Of a stretch of 64,000 bases of DNA, positions 45,492 to 54,511 are shown piece by piece. Source of the stretch: Stenotrophomonas maltophilia D457. Lineage in GTDB: Bacteria; Pseudomonadota; Gammaproteobacteria; Xanthomonadales; Xanthomonadaceae. The stretch lies in contig NC_017671.1 in the NCBI RefSeq assembly GCF_000284595.1, forward strand, positions 1,521,001 to 1,585,000, written 5' to 3'. Below the pieces are notes generated by a model. The model was not told the origin of the DNA. It saw nothing but the letters and a program-made list of their open reading frames with translations, and made no database searches. The position numbers and the translations under genes were made by a program. Position 1 is the stretch's first letter. Every line of letters starts with the position of its first letter.

Positions 45492-45678
45492 GGCGTTCCT
45501 GCAGGTAGGGGAGGGGATGGAACGCGTCCGCGGCCCCCTTGCGCCCTGCGCATGTCGCCCAGCGTGTCCCATCGACGAAGCACTGCCCGCGCAGGCGGGC
45601 AATCCAGAGGTCGGGGATGTACACGGGCGATGGGCGCGTCTTCCGCGCCCGCTTGGCTAAGCGTACAACCGATCAGTA

Positions 45679-45697
45679 AATGATAGGCATTCGCATT
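45679..45697 (-). promoter_or_regulatory. Fur-box-like site upstream of the PepSY operon
   Basis: On the minus strand AATGCGAATGCCTATCATT matches 14 of 18 specified positions of the 19-bp Fur pattern AATGAGAATNATTCTCATT. It lies about 190 bp upstream of the DUF3649 start. Confidence 0.6.
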
Positions 45698-45736
45698 TTA
45701 TGAATCAAGCATGATGATCCGGGGGCGCACCGAGGC

Positions 45737-47023
45737 CTAGAACCTGAACACCACTGTCGCCGCATGCAGCAACAGGCCGATCAGCCCACCCACCAGCGTG
45801 CCGTTGAAGCGGATGAACTGCAGGTCGCGGCCCACGCTCAGTTCCAGCTGTTCGACCAGATGGCGCTCGTCCCAGCCCTTCACGGTCTGCGCGATATGCG
45901 TGGTCACACCCTCGCGCAGGCGGCCGGTCAGGCGTTGCGCACCTTCCAGCAGGTGCTGGTTGAGGGCCTCGCGCAGGGCCGGGTCCGCCTGCAGGCTGGC
46001 GCCCAGCGAGGCGAGGCTGCGCTGCAGGTGCCCGACCAGCGCCGAGTCCTCGCGCTGCAGGTCGTCGCGCAGGCTGGCGTGGATGCGCGCCCACAGCCCC
46101 TGCACGTAGTCCTGCAGGGCGGGGTGGTCGATCATTTCCCGCTTGAGCTGTTCGATGCGCTCGTCCAGGGCCGGGTCCTCGCGCAGGCGCTGCACGTAGT
46201 TCTGCAGCCAGGTCTCGTAGTCCTGGCGCAGCGGATGCTGCGGCTCGGCCAATACCTGCTGCAGTTCTTCCAGCACCGCCCGCGCCAGGCGCTCGGCCAG
46301 GCTGTCGCCGATCTCATCGATCGGCTTCACCCAGTTCACCGTGCTCGACAGCGTCGGCCATTCGCGCTGGATGTAGCGCACGATCAGCTGCGAGGCGCGT
46401 TCCTTCACTTCTGGCTGTTCCAGCCAGCGGCCGAGCCGCTGCAGGCCCTCGTCCAGCACGCGCTGGTGGCGCCCGTCGGCGGTCAGCAGGGCCAGCAGCT
46501 CACCGGCGGTGGCGGCGGCATTCCACTGCCGCAGCTGCTGCACCACGAACGCATGCAGCTGCCGGCGCACCGCTGTCTCGTCGAAGAAGTCCAGTGCCTG
46601 CAGGGCCCAGCCGCGTGCCATGTCCGCCAGCATCCGCGAGCGCGCCGGGTCGGCCAGCCAACTGCCGAGGCGGCTGGCCGGATCGAACACCTGCAGCTTG
46701 GCCAGCAGCACCTGCGGTTCCAGGAACTGGTCACGCACGAACAGGGCGAGGCTGTCGCCGATGCGTTCCTTGCTGCGCGGGATGATCGCAGTGTGCGGAA
46801 TCGGCAGGCCCATCGGGCGCCGGAACAGCGCGACGACGGCGAACCAGTCGGCCAGTGCGCCCACGGCTGCGGCCTCGCAGAACGCCGAGACCCAGGCCCA
46901 GATGCCGCGTTCGCCCTGCCAGTGGCTGACCGCGAATCCGGCCAGCATCAACAGCAGCAGGCCCAGTGCGAGGGCTTTCAGGCGTCGCAGCTGAGCGCGG
47001 CGCGGATCGTGGGCAGGCGTCAT
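45737..47023 (-). CDS. DUF445 (YjiN-like) membrane-anchored protein
   Basis: A 428-residue protein of the DUF445 family. An N-terminal helix (LALGLLLLMLAGFAVSHWQG) and a second hydrophobic segment with the family stretch AVGALADWFAVVALFRRPMG are followed by a long, mostly helical, charged middle (about 120-400) and a C-terminal helix (LVGGLIGLLLHAATVVFRF). This is a normal length for the family. Function is unknown; related proteins have been linked to envelope integrity. No operon partner; a SMAG pair follows its promoter side. Confidence 0.88.
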   Translation of the reverse strand: MTPAHDPRRAQLRRLKALALGLLLLMLAGFAVSHWQGERGIWAWVSAFCEAAAVGALADWFAVVALFRRPMGLPIPHTAIIPRSKERIGDSLALFVRDQFLEPQVLLAKLQVFDPASRLGSWLADPARSRMLADMARGWALQALDFFDETAVRRQLHAFVVQQLRQWNAAATAGELLALLTADGRHQRVLDEGLQRLGRWLEQPEVKERASQLIVRYIQREWPTLSSTVNWVKPIDEIGDSLAERLARAVLEELQQVLAEPQHPLRQDYETWLQNYVQRLREDPALDERIEQLKREMIDHPALQDYVQGLWARIHASLRDDLQREDSALVGHLQRSLASLGASLQADPALREALNQHLLEGAQRLTGRLREGVTTHIAQTVKGWDERHLVEQLELSVGRDLQFIRFNGTLVGGLIGLLLHAATVVFRF

Positions 47024-47059
47024 GCCGGAAGTCTAACCGCAGCCCGGTGACGCCTGTCT

Positions 47060-47129
47060 GTAGAGCCGAGCCCATGCTCGGCTGCCTTGCGCGTGGCAAA
47101 GAGCAGCCGAGCATGGGCTCGGCTCCACA
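47060..47129. repeat. SMAG-like repeat pair
   Basis: GTAGAGCCGAGCCCATGCTC and the facing GAGCATGGGCTCGGCTCCAC stem-loops lie between the DUF445 start and the ParB-like gene end. Confidence 0.88.
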
Positions 47130-47147
47130 GAAGCGCGTCGAGAGCGC

Positions 47148-48026
47148 TTACAGCGCTTCCAGTTGCTTGCGCAACGCAGCCAGCTGCGCGCGCAGGGTGT
47201 CGTTCTCGCGGGTCAGCGCGACGACGCGGCGGCGCAGTGCCGGGGCATCCTCGCCCAGTTGTTCCAGCGCCGACAGCACTTCGGCGTCGCGGCTGGCGAT
47301 CTGCTCCTCGTCCGGTTCCTCGAAGTCCATCTCGGCCGCTTCCGGCTTCGGTGCGCGCGGCTTGCGCTTGGACTCGCGCACGCGCTTGGCGGCCTGCTTC
47401 AGCTCGTCCTTGCCACCGGCGGCGGCGGCGCGCTGCTCTTCTTCCGGCAGGTCGGCCACGGCGGCGGCGGCGCTGATCGAGATCACGCCGGCCTTGACCG
47501 CTTCCACCACCTCGGCGGCGGCCTGGGCGTGGATGCGCTCGATCATGCCGACCTGGCTGGTGCTCAGCTTGGCTTCGCGCGCCAGCTCGGCGCGGCTGAT
47601 CTTCGGTGCCGGTTCCCACGGCGGACTGTCTTCACCGGTCTCATCGGCGACGTCGGCGGTGCCATCGCTCTCGCGCTGCAGCTGCGCCTGCTCGACCTGC
47701 TTGCGGGCGGCCAGGATGTCGCGCTTGCGCAGCGCCAGCACGCCGCGCTGGAAGTCGGACACGCTGCGGCGGCCCAGATGCTGTTCGATCATCCACAGGT
47801 GCACGTCTTCCATGCTCTGGAAGCGGGTGTTCTGCACGGTATTGAAGGGCAGGCCATGCTTCTGGCAGATGCCGAAACGGTTATGGCCATCGACCAGTAC
47901 ATTCCCCCACAACACCAGCGCATCGCGGCAGCCTTCGGCCAGGATGCTGCGCTCCAGCGCGTCATGTTCGTCCGCGGTCAGCGGGTCGATGTAGGCCTTG
48001 AGTTCTTCTTTGACGACGATATCCAT
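47148..48026 (-). CDS. ParB-like DNA-binding protein
   Basis: A 292-residue protein. The N-terminal ParB/sulfiredoxin-like domain carries the box WGNVLVDGHNRFGICQKHGL. A helix-turn-helix follows (KISRAELAREAKLSTSQVGM, about 138-165), then a Lys/Arg/Glu-rich linker and a C-terminal leucine-zipper-like coiled coil (VVALTRENDTLRAQLAALRK). The ATG at 48026 follows an in-frame GTG two codons before. No parA or plasmid genes are nearby, so a chromosomal regulator role is more likely than partition. Targets unknown. Confidence 0.8.
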   Translation of the reverse strand: MDIVVKEELKAYIDPLTADEHDALERSILAEGCRDALVLWGNVLVDGHNRFGICQKHGLPFNTVQNTRFQSMEDVHLWMIEQHLGRRSVSDFQRGVLALRKRDILAARKQVEQAQLQRESDGTADVADETGEDSPPWEPAPKISRAELAREAKLSTSQVGMIERIHAQAAAEVVEAVKAGVISISAAAAVADLPEEEQRAAAAGGKDELKQAAKRVRESKRKPRAPKPEAAEMDFEEPDEEQIASRDAEVLSALEQLGEDAPALRRRVVALTRENDTLRAQLAALRKQLEAL

Positions 48027-48089
48027 GGGCACGGCAGCGAGCAGGAGCGGAACCGCCCATTGTACCCGCTCGCCACCACCGGCCCGGGC

Positions 48090-49442
48090 TCAGGCGGTGG
48101 CCCGGATCATCTCGCCCAGGGTGCCGGTGATCTGGTCGATCTGCGCCTTGTCCACGATCAGCGGCGGCGACAGCGCGATGATGTCGCCGGTGCAGCGCAC
48201 CAGCAGTCGGCCGTCGTGGAAGCAGCGCCGGTAGACCTCGTAGCCCCGGCTGCCCGGCGCATCGCGGCGAGGCGCCAGCTCAACCGCGCCGACCAGGCCG
48301 AAGTTGCGGATGTCGATCACGTTGGGCAGGCCCTGCAGCGCATGCAGTCGTTCCTGCCAGTACTCGCCCAGCTCGATGGCGCGCTCGAACAGACGCTCCT
48401 CGGCATAGACCTCCAGCGTCGCCAGCGCCGCGGCGCAGGCCAGCGGGTGCCCCGAACAGGTATAGCCATGGAAAAGCTCGATGGCCTGTGGCGGTGCCTG
48501 CATCAGGGTTGCATGCACGGCGTCGCTGGCCAGCACGCCACCCAGCGGTACCGCGCCGTTGCTGACCGCCTTGGCGAAGGTCAGCAGGTCCGGGGTGACC
48601 CCGAAGCGCTGCGCGGCGAAGGGCATCCCAACCCGGCCGAAACCGGTGATGACCTCGTCGAACACCAGCAGGATGCCGTGCTGGTCGCACAGTTCGCGCA
48701 GGCGCTGCAGGTAACCCGGTGCGGGCAGGATCACCCCGGCTGAGCCGGCAATGGGTTCAACGAATACGGCGGCAATCGTCGAGGCATCATGCAGCGCGAT
48801 CAGCCGTTCCAGGTCATCGGCCAGCTCCGCGCCCTGGCGCGGCAGGCCCCTGCTGAACGCATTGCGCGGCAGGTCCAGGGTGTGGCGCAGGTAGTCGACA
48901 CCGCCCAGCTGCAGGCCGAACGGCTTGCGGTTGTTGGGCAGCCCGCCCAGCGCCATGCCGCCGAAACCCACCCCGTGGTAGGCCTTCTCGCGGCTGATGA
49001 AGCGGGTGCGCTGGCCCTCGCCGCGCTGGCGGTGGTAGGCCAGCACGATCTTCATCGCGGTATCCACCGCCTCGGAACCGGAGCTGGTGAAGAACACATG
49101 GTTGAGCGGGCCCGGCGCCAAGGCGGCCAGCCGCTGCGCCAGCGCGAAGGCCGGCGGCGAGCCCATCTGGAAGGCCGGCGAATAGTCGAGCGTGCGCGCC
49201 TGCTCGACGATGGCCTCGACGATGCGCGGCCGTGCATGGCCCGCGTTGCAGCACCAGAGGCCGGCGGTGCCATCGAGGATCTGGCGGCCGTCGACATCCT
49301 CGTAGTGCATGCCCTCGGCACGCACCAGCACACGCGGCGCGGCCTTGAACTGGCGGTTGGCGGTGAACGGCATCCAGTACGCCTCCAATGACTCCGGGCG
49401 TCGGGTGGCCAGATCGTGCAGGTCGCTCGCGGAACGCTTCAT
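48090..49442 (-). CDS. Class III omega-aminotransferase (beta-alanine/polyamine:pyruvate type)
   Basis: A PLP-dependent aminotransferase of 450 residues. The N-terminal signature EAYWMPFTANRQFKA is typical of omega-amino acid:pyruvate transaminases. PLP contacts are SGSEAVDTAMKIV, LLVFDEVITGFGRVG (Asp) and the Schiff-base Lys in LLTFAKAVSNGAVPLGG. Likely substrates are beta-alanine, GABA or putrescine-derived amines (SpuC/BauA-like); the exact one cannot be told. The ATG at 49442 is chosen over an upstream frame overlapping the divergent dehydrogenase promoter. Divergence from an aldehyde dehydrogenase suggests sequential steps of amine breakdown. Confidence 0.9.
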   Translation of the reverse strand: MKRSASDLHDLATRRPESLEAYWMPFTANRQFKAAPRVLVRAEGMHYEDVDGRQILDGTAGLWCCNAGHARPRIVEAIVEQARTLDYSPAFQMGSPPAFALAQRLAALAPGPLNHVFFTSSGSEAVDTAMKIVLAYHRQRGEGQRTRFISREKAYHGVGFGGMALGGLPNNRKPFGLQLGGVDYLRHTLDLPRNAFSRGLPRQGAELADDLERLIALHDASTIAAVFVEPIAGSAGVILPAPGYLQRLRELCDQHGILLVFDEVITGFGRVGMPFAAQRFGVTPDLLTFAKAVSNGAVPLGGVLASDAVHATLMQAPPQAIELFHGYTCSGHPLACAAALATLEVYAEERLFERAIELGEYWQERLHALQGLPNVIDIRNFGLVGAVELAPRRDAPGSRGYEVYRRCFHDGRLLVRCTGDIIALSPPLIVDKAQIDQITGTLGEMIRATA

Positions 49443-49545
49443 GCCAGCTCCATCGGGTCCGATGGGGGAAATGTAGCGCAGCCACGTCACGGTGGAGTCG
49501 CGGCCGCGCCGGTATAACCGGGGAAACTGTTCCGAGGAGCCCGAC

Positions 49546-51042
49546 ATGGCCGACTTTCCCGACCACAGCCACTGGCAGGCGCTGGCCCAGCAGCTTTCGA
49601 TACCCGGACAGGCCTTTATCGAGGGTCGTTACACCGACGCTGCCAGCGGCGCGCGCTTCGACTGCATCAGCCCGATTGATGGTCGCGTGCTGGGGGTGGT
49701 CGCCGACTGCGATGCACAGGACGTGGAGCGCGCAGTGGGCGCGGCGCGGCGTGCCTTCGATGCGGGCCACTGGTCACAGGCCAGCCCGGCCCATCGCAAG
49801 CGCGTGCTGCTGGCGTTGGCGGCGTTGGTGGAAAAACACGCGGACGAGCTGGCCCTGCTGGAAACCCTGGACATGGGCAAGCCGGTGCGTGATGCGCGTC
49901 GTATCGACCTGCCCGGCGCGGTGCGCTGCCTGCGCTGGACGGCCGAAGCGGTGGACAAGCTGTACGGTGAGGTCGCGCCCACCGGCCCGCATGAGCTGGG
50001 CCTGGTCACGCGCGAGCCCGCCGGCGTGGTGGCGGCGATCGTGCCGTGGAATTTCCCGTTGCTGATGGCGTGCTGGAAGATCGCGCCTGCATTGGCCATG
50101 GGCAACTCGGTGGTGCTCAAGCCTTCCGAGCGCTCGCCCCTGAGTGCGTTGCGGCTGGCGGCGCTGGCCGCCGAAGCGGGCCTGCCGGAGGGCGTGCTGA
50201 ACGTGCTGCCGGGCCACGGTGCGCGCGTCGGTGAGCCGTTGGCCCTGCACATGGATGTGGACGTGCTGGCGTTCACCGGCTCCACGGCCACCGGCGCGCG
50301 GCTGCTGCAGTATTCAGGGCGGTCCAACCTCAAGCGGGTCTGGCTGGAGTGTGGTGGCAAGAGCCCGCACGTGGTGTTTGCCGATGCCCCCGATCTGGAT
50401 GCCGCTGCGAAGGCGGTGGCACGGGGCATCTTCTTCAACCAGGGCGAGGTCTGTACTGCCGGGTCACGGCTGCTGGTGCAGCGCTCGATCCGCGAGGATT
50501 TCGTGCACCAGGTGGTTGCCTACGGCCAGCACATGCAGCCGCGCCACCCGCTTGACGCCGACGCACCGATGGGCGCGCTGGTGGATGCCGCGCATCTGGA
50601 CAAGGTGATGGGGGATATCGTGCGTGCCGAAAGCGAGGGCGCCCGCCTGCTGCTGGGCGGTCATCGCGCCGATGTCGAGGCGGGCGGTTGTTATGTGCAG
50701 CCCACGGTGTTCGATCAGGTGAGCCCCGACCAGGCATTGGCGCGCGAGGAAGTATTCGGGCCGGTGCTGGCGGTGCTCGGCTTTGACGACGAAGCCGAAG
50801 CGGTGCGCCTGGCCAATGACAGCCGCTACGGCCTCGCCGCCGGCCTGTGGACGCGCGATCTTGCCCGCGCCCATCGCGTCGCACGCCAGCTGCGCGCCGG
50901 CAGCGTCTGGGTGAACGGCTGGGATGGCGGTGACATGACCGCCCCGTTCGGTGGCTACAAGCAGTCCGGCAATGGGCGCGACAAATCGCTGCATGCGTTC
51001 GACAAGTACAGCGAGATCAAGGCCACCTGGATCCAGCTGTAA
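49546..51042 (+). CDS. NAD(P)-dependent aldehyde dehydrogenase (PuuC/KauB-like)
   Basis: A 498-residue aldehyde dehydrogenase. Catalytic Glu is in VWLECGGKSPHVVFAD, catalytic Cys in NQGEVCTAGSRLL, and NAD-site residues in PWNFPLLMACWKIAPALAMG and FTGSTATGARLLQYS. It resembles gamma-glutamyl-gamma-aminobutyraldehyde dehydrogenases that act after PuuB in putrescine breakdown, in line with puuB, puuD and puuA about 9 kb away. The ATG at 49546 has GAGGAG upstream; longer frames are not needed. Function beyond the class is inferred. Confidence 0.92.
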   Translation: MADFPDHSHWQALAQQLSIPGQAFIEGRYTDAASGARFDCISPIDGRVLGVVADCDAQDVERAVGAARRAFDAGHWSQASPAHRKRVLLALAALVEKHADELALLETLDMGKPVRDARRIDLPGAVRCLRWTAEAVDKLYGEVAPTGPHELGLVTREPAGVVAAIVPWNFPLLMACWKIAPALAMGNSVVLKPSERSPLSALRLAALAAEAGLPEGVLNVLPGHGARVGEPLALHMDVDVLAFTGSTATGARLLQYSGRSNLKRVWLECGGKSPHVVFADAPDLDAAAKAVARGIFFNQGEVCTAGSRLLVQRSIREDFVHQVVAYGQHMQPRHPLDADAPMGALVDAAHLDKVMGDIVRAESEGARLLLGGHRADVEAGGCYVQPTVFDQVSPDQALAREEVFGPVLAVLGFDDEAEAVRLANDSRYGLAAGLWTRDLARAHRVARQLRAGSVWVNGWDGGDMTAPFGGYKQSGNGRDKSLHAFDKYSEIKATWIQL

Positions 51043-51066
51043 CGGCGTCGGGACTTGCGCCCACCT

Positions 51067-51092
51067 GTGGAGCCGAGCCGATGCTCGGCTGC
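51067..51092. repeat. SMAG-like repeat
   Basis: GTGGAGCCGAGCCGATGCTC with its complementary arm: a single stem-loop with slightly changed head, between the dehydrogenase and the MFS gene. Confidence 0.7.
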
Positions 51093-51242
51093 ATTTCGTG
51101 GAATGTGGTCGAGCAGGGGCGAGAACTTGCAGAACAATGGCGCCTGCCACCCTCGTTGGCATCGGTGTCGGCTGAAACCATCGTCCCGTGCGGCCACCGG
51201 CCCGTGGCAGAATCGGGCGATCCGCCGTTACCCGTGTTGCCG

Positions 51243-52544
51243 ATGTCGACGATCACCGCTGCCGCACCGCCCGTGAACTCTCCCCGCCGCGTCCTGTTGG
51301 CCAGCCTGATCGGCACCACCATCGAATTCTTCGATTTCTACATCTACGCCACGGCCGCGGTGCTGGTGTTCCCGCACCTGTTCTTCCCGGACAGCAGCGA
51401 ACAGGCGGCGCTGTTGCAGTCACTGGCGACCTTCGCGGTGGCGTTCATCGCACGGCCGGTCGGCTCGGCGGTGTTCGGCCATTTCGGCGACCGCATCGGC
51501 CGCAAGGCCACCCTGGTCGCCGCGTTGCTGACCATGGGCCTGTCCACGGTGCTGATCGGTCTGCTGCCGACCCACGCGCAGATTGGCCTGTGGGCGCCCG
51601 CGCTGCTGGCGCTGTGCCGCTTCGGCCAGGGCCTGGGGCTGGGCGGCGAGTGGGGTGGGGCGGTGCTGCTGGCCACCGAGAACGCGCCGCCGGGCAAGCG
51701 CGCCTGGTACGGCATGTTCCCGCAGCTGGGCGCGCCGATCGGTTTCCTGTTGTCGGCGGGCATTTTCCTGGCGCTCGGCCGCTGCCTGAGCCAGGACGAC
51801 TTCCTGCAGTGGGGCTGGCGTATTCCGTTCGTGGCCAGCGCGCTGCTGGTCGGCCTGGGCCTGTGGGTGCGCCTGAACATCCATGAGACGCCCGACTTCA
51901 AGCAGGCACTGGAGCGCAAGGCGCCGGTGCGGCTGCCGATGTGGACGGTGCTGCGTGACCATCCGGTGGCGATGCTGCTGGGCACGCTGGGGGCGTTCGC
52001 CACCTTCGTGCTGTTCTACCTGATGACCGTGTTCAGCCTCGGCCATGGCACCGCCGTGCTGGGCTACAGCCGCGAGCAGTTCCTGCTGATGCAGATGGCC
52101 GGCATGCTGTTCTTCGCGCTGGGCATCCCGTTGTCGGCGCGCTATGGCGACCGCTGGGGCACGCGTCGCACGATGATCGTGGCCAGCGTGCTGATCATCG
52201 GCTTCGGCGTGCTGTTCGCTCCGCTGTTCCAGCCGCACAGTCCCTGGCTGGTCACGGCGTTCCTGTGCCTGGGCCTGTTCCTGATGGGGCTGACCTACGG
52301 CCCCTGCGGCACCTTCCTGGCCGAGATCTACCCGGTGGAAGTGCGCTACACCGGCGCCTCGCTGTCATTCAACCTGGCCGGCATTCTGGGTGCGGCGCCG
52401 GCGCCGTACCTGGCCACCTGGCTGGCCGAACGCTTCGGCCTGGTCGCGGTCGGCTACTACCTTTGCCTGACTGCGGCAGCGACCCTGTGCGCGCTGGTGG
52501 CCCTGCACCGGCGCGCGCTGCGGCTCAGCCAAAGAAGCGCTTGA
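51243..52544 (+). CDS. MFS transporter, metabolite:H+ symporter (MHS) type
   Basis: A 433-residue permease with 12 predicted helices. Family features: [20 protein letters not shown] in TM1, [19 protein letters not shown] (motif A), [20 protein letters not shown] in TM4-5, and [15 protein letters not shown] in the central loop. The MHS group includes ShiA, ProP and KgtP, so the substrate is probably an organic acid or betaine; unknown here. The ATG at 51243 begins the protein just before TM1; the frame is open further upstream. Its 3' end overlaps the convergent hemerythrin gene by 20 bp. Confidence 0.9.
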
Positions 52545-52986
52545 GCGTGCGCCCCAGCCAACCGCCGCCCTGGTGTTCGCGGGCGAACTGGTTCAAGTGC
52601 GCCTTGACCTGTTCGGCGTAGGCCTGGTCATCGCCGCGGATGTGGTTGAACAACCAGCGCGAGAGCATGGTGCGCAGTTCATCGCTGATGTCCTCGCCGG
52701 CCTGGAAGCGCATGCGGTACTCCGATACCCGCTTGATGAAGACTTCATGCACGCGCTTGTGCGCGGCACAGAACGGATAGCCCGCTTCCTCCATCAGTTC
52801 TTCCTCGAACGCGAAGTGCGACATGGTGTAGTCGACCACTTCGTCGATCACCTCGCCCACTGCCGCACGCTGCATGCTGGCCTGGGCCACGTGCAAATGG
52901 TTGAGCATCTCGATGATGCGGCGGTGTTGTTGGTCGATCACATCGATGCCGATGTTCAGATCGTCCTGCCAGACCAGTAGTGCCAT
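52525..52986 (-). CDS. Bacteriohemerythrin
   Basis: A 153-residue single-domain hemerythrin that binds O2 at a di-iron site. The ligand pattern is present: H21 in [11 protein letters not shown] and E in [13 protein letters not shown], the HxxxH pair in [10 protein letters not shown], and H/D in [11 protein letters not shown]. It probably carries or senses oxygen, and may supply signals to the neighbouring GGDEF regulator, whose gene follows 85 bp upstream on the same strand. The ATG at 52986 gives [20 protein letters not shown]; the 3' end overlaps the MFS gene by 20 bp. Confidence 0.93.
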
Positions 52987-53022
52987 CCCCGGCTCCCCTT
53001 CATGCGTATGTCGGGGCTGACT

Positions 53023-53046
53023 GTAGAGCTGCCGCGCTGGCGCGGC
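53023..53046. repeat. Short GTAG-headed stem-loop
   Basis: GTAGAGCTGCCGCGCTGGCG: a 7-bp GCCGCGC/GCGCGGC stem with a GTAG head, a divergent SMAG-like unit between the hemerythrin and GGDEF genes. Confidence 0.6.
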
Positions 53047-53071
53047 GTTGATCTGGATCAAGGCTGCCCGG

Positions 53072-54415
53072 TCAGGTCAGCGCGGGCTCGCGCGGGCGCA
53101 GCGGGCTGGCCACCGTGGTGCAGCTGACCCGGTTGCGGCCGCCGGCCTTGGCCAGGTACAGCTGGCGGTCGGCTTCGGAGATCAGCCGATGCAGTGCATC
53201 GCGCTGCGGGCGCAGGCAGCACAGGCCGATGCTCACCGTCATGCGCAGGCTGGCGGTGCCGATGTCCACTTCCAGCGCGGCGATGCGCTGGCGCAGTTCC
53301 TCGAAGTACAGCAGGGCCTCGTCCTGCTCCATGTCCGGCACCAGCAGGCAGAACTCCTCGCCGCCGAAGCGGGCGGTCAGGTCGTGGCTGCGGGCATGCG
53401 CGGCCACCGCACCGGCCACCGCGCGCAGCGCGTCATCGCCGGCTTCGTGACCGTAGGTGTCGTTGATGTGCTTGAAGTGGTCGATGTCGATCATTGCCAC
53501 CGCCACGCACTGGCCATGCAGCTGCAGTTGCGGCAGCTGGCGCTGGCTCTGTTCCAGGAAGCAGCGACGGTTGGGCAGGCCGGTGAGGAAGTCGCGGGTG
53601 GCCAGGTCCTGCAGCGTGCCGATCAGCTCCAGCTGATCCACGTTCTGCGAGACCCGGCAGAAGAACTCCTCGCGCGAGAACGGCTTGCGCAGGAAGTCGT
53701 TGGCGCCGTTCTTCAGGAAGCGCGGGATCAGCGAGGCATCGGTATTGCCGGAAATGCCGATCACCGCCACCTTGTCGCGCGAGCGCAGGGTGCGCAGGCG
53801 GCGGGTGAACTCCACGCCCTGCATGCCCGGCATTTCCTGGTCGACCACGGCCAGGCGGATCGCAGGATGCGCGTCGATCGCGGCCAGGCCCTCGTTGCCG
53901 TCAGCGGCCTCGTGCACCTCGTGGCCATACATGCGCAGCAGGGCGGCGGCATAGCCGCGCGCGGACGGCGAGTCGTCCACCACCAGTGCCGCAATGCGCC
54001 GGTTGCGCTCCAGGCGCTGCACCAGCCACACCAGGTAGTCGATGCTGCCCGGCGTGTTCTTCAGCACGTAGTCGATGATCTGCTGCTGCAGTACGCGCTT
54101 GCGCAGATCCTCGTCGTAGACGCTGCTGACCACCACGGTGGGCAGGCCGCGCCTGAGGAAGAACTCGACCACCGCGTCGCGGTCGCCGTCGGCCAGCACC
54201 AGCCCGGTCAGTACCAGGAACCAGCCCCCATCCTCGCTCAGCAGGCGATCGGCCTCGGCCAGGGTGGAAGCGATCACCACCGGCAGTTCCAGGCGCTGCT
54301 CGATGGCCTCGCGCAGCATGCCGGTGAACGCACGGGAGTTTTCGACCAGCAGGATCCGCTGCGGCAGCGGATCGGCCAGGTCGCCATCGACGGCGGCCTG
54401 CGGCAGGACGGGCAT
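53072..54415 (-). CDS. Tandem-REC GGDEF response regulator (PleD-like diguanylate cyclase)
   Basis: A 447-residue regulator. The first receiver (about 15-140: [28 protein letters not shown]) lacks the usual acidic pocket and looks degenerate. The second (from [20 protein letters not shown]) is intact, with phospho-acceptor Asp in [13 protein letters not shown] and Lys in [12 protein letters not shown]. The C-terminal GGDEF domain has [20 protein letters not shown] and active site [10 protein letters not shown], so it should make cyclic-di-GMP. ATG 54415 chosen; upstream frame lacks homology. It lies 96 bp after the MASE1 gene 54512-56089, probably one transcript. A decayed copy is at 56205-56430. 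Confidence 0.9.
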
Positions 54416-54511
54416 GATGCGGTGGCTCACGAGGGAGGGACTCGGCACGGATAGCGGCGGTTTCGGGTGCAACTTTAGCCGGAGCAGCGTGCCCTGCGCG
54501 TCGTTCACCGA

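Noticed and set aside
47148..48026. ParB-like gene as evidence for an integrated plasmid
   Set aside because: No parA, replication, transfer or integrase gene is present and neighbours are ordinary chromosomal genes.
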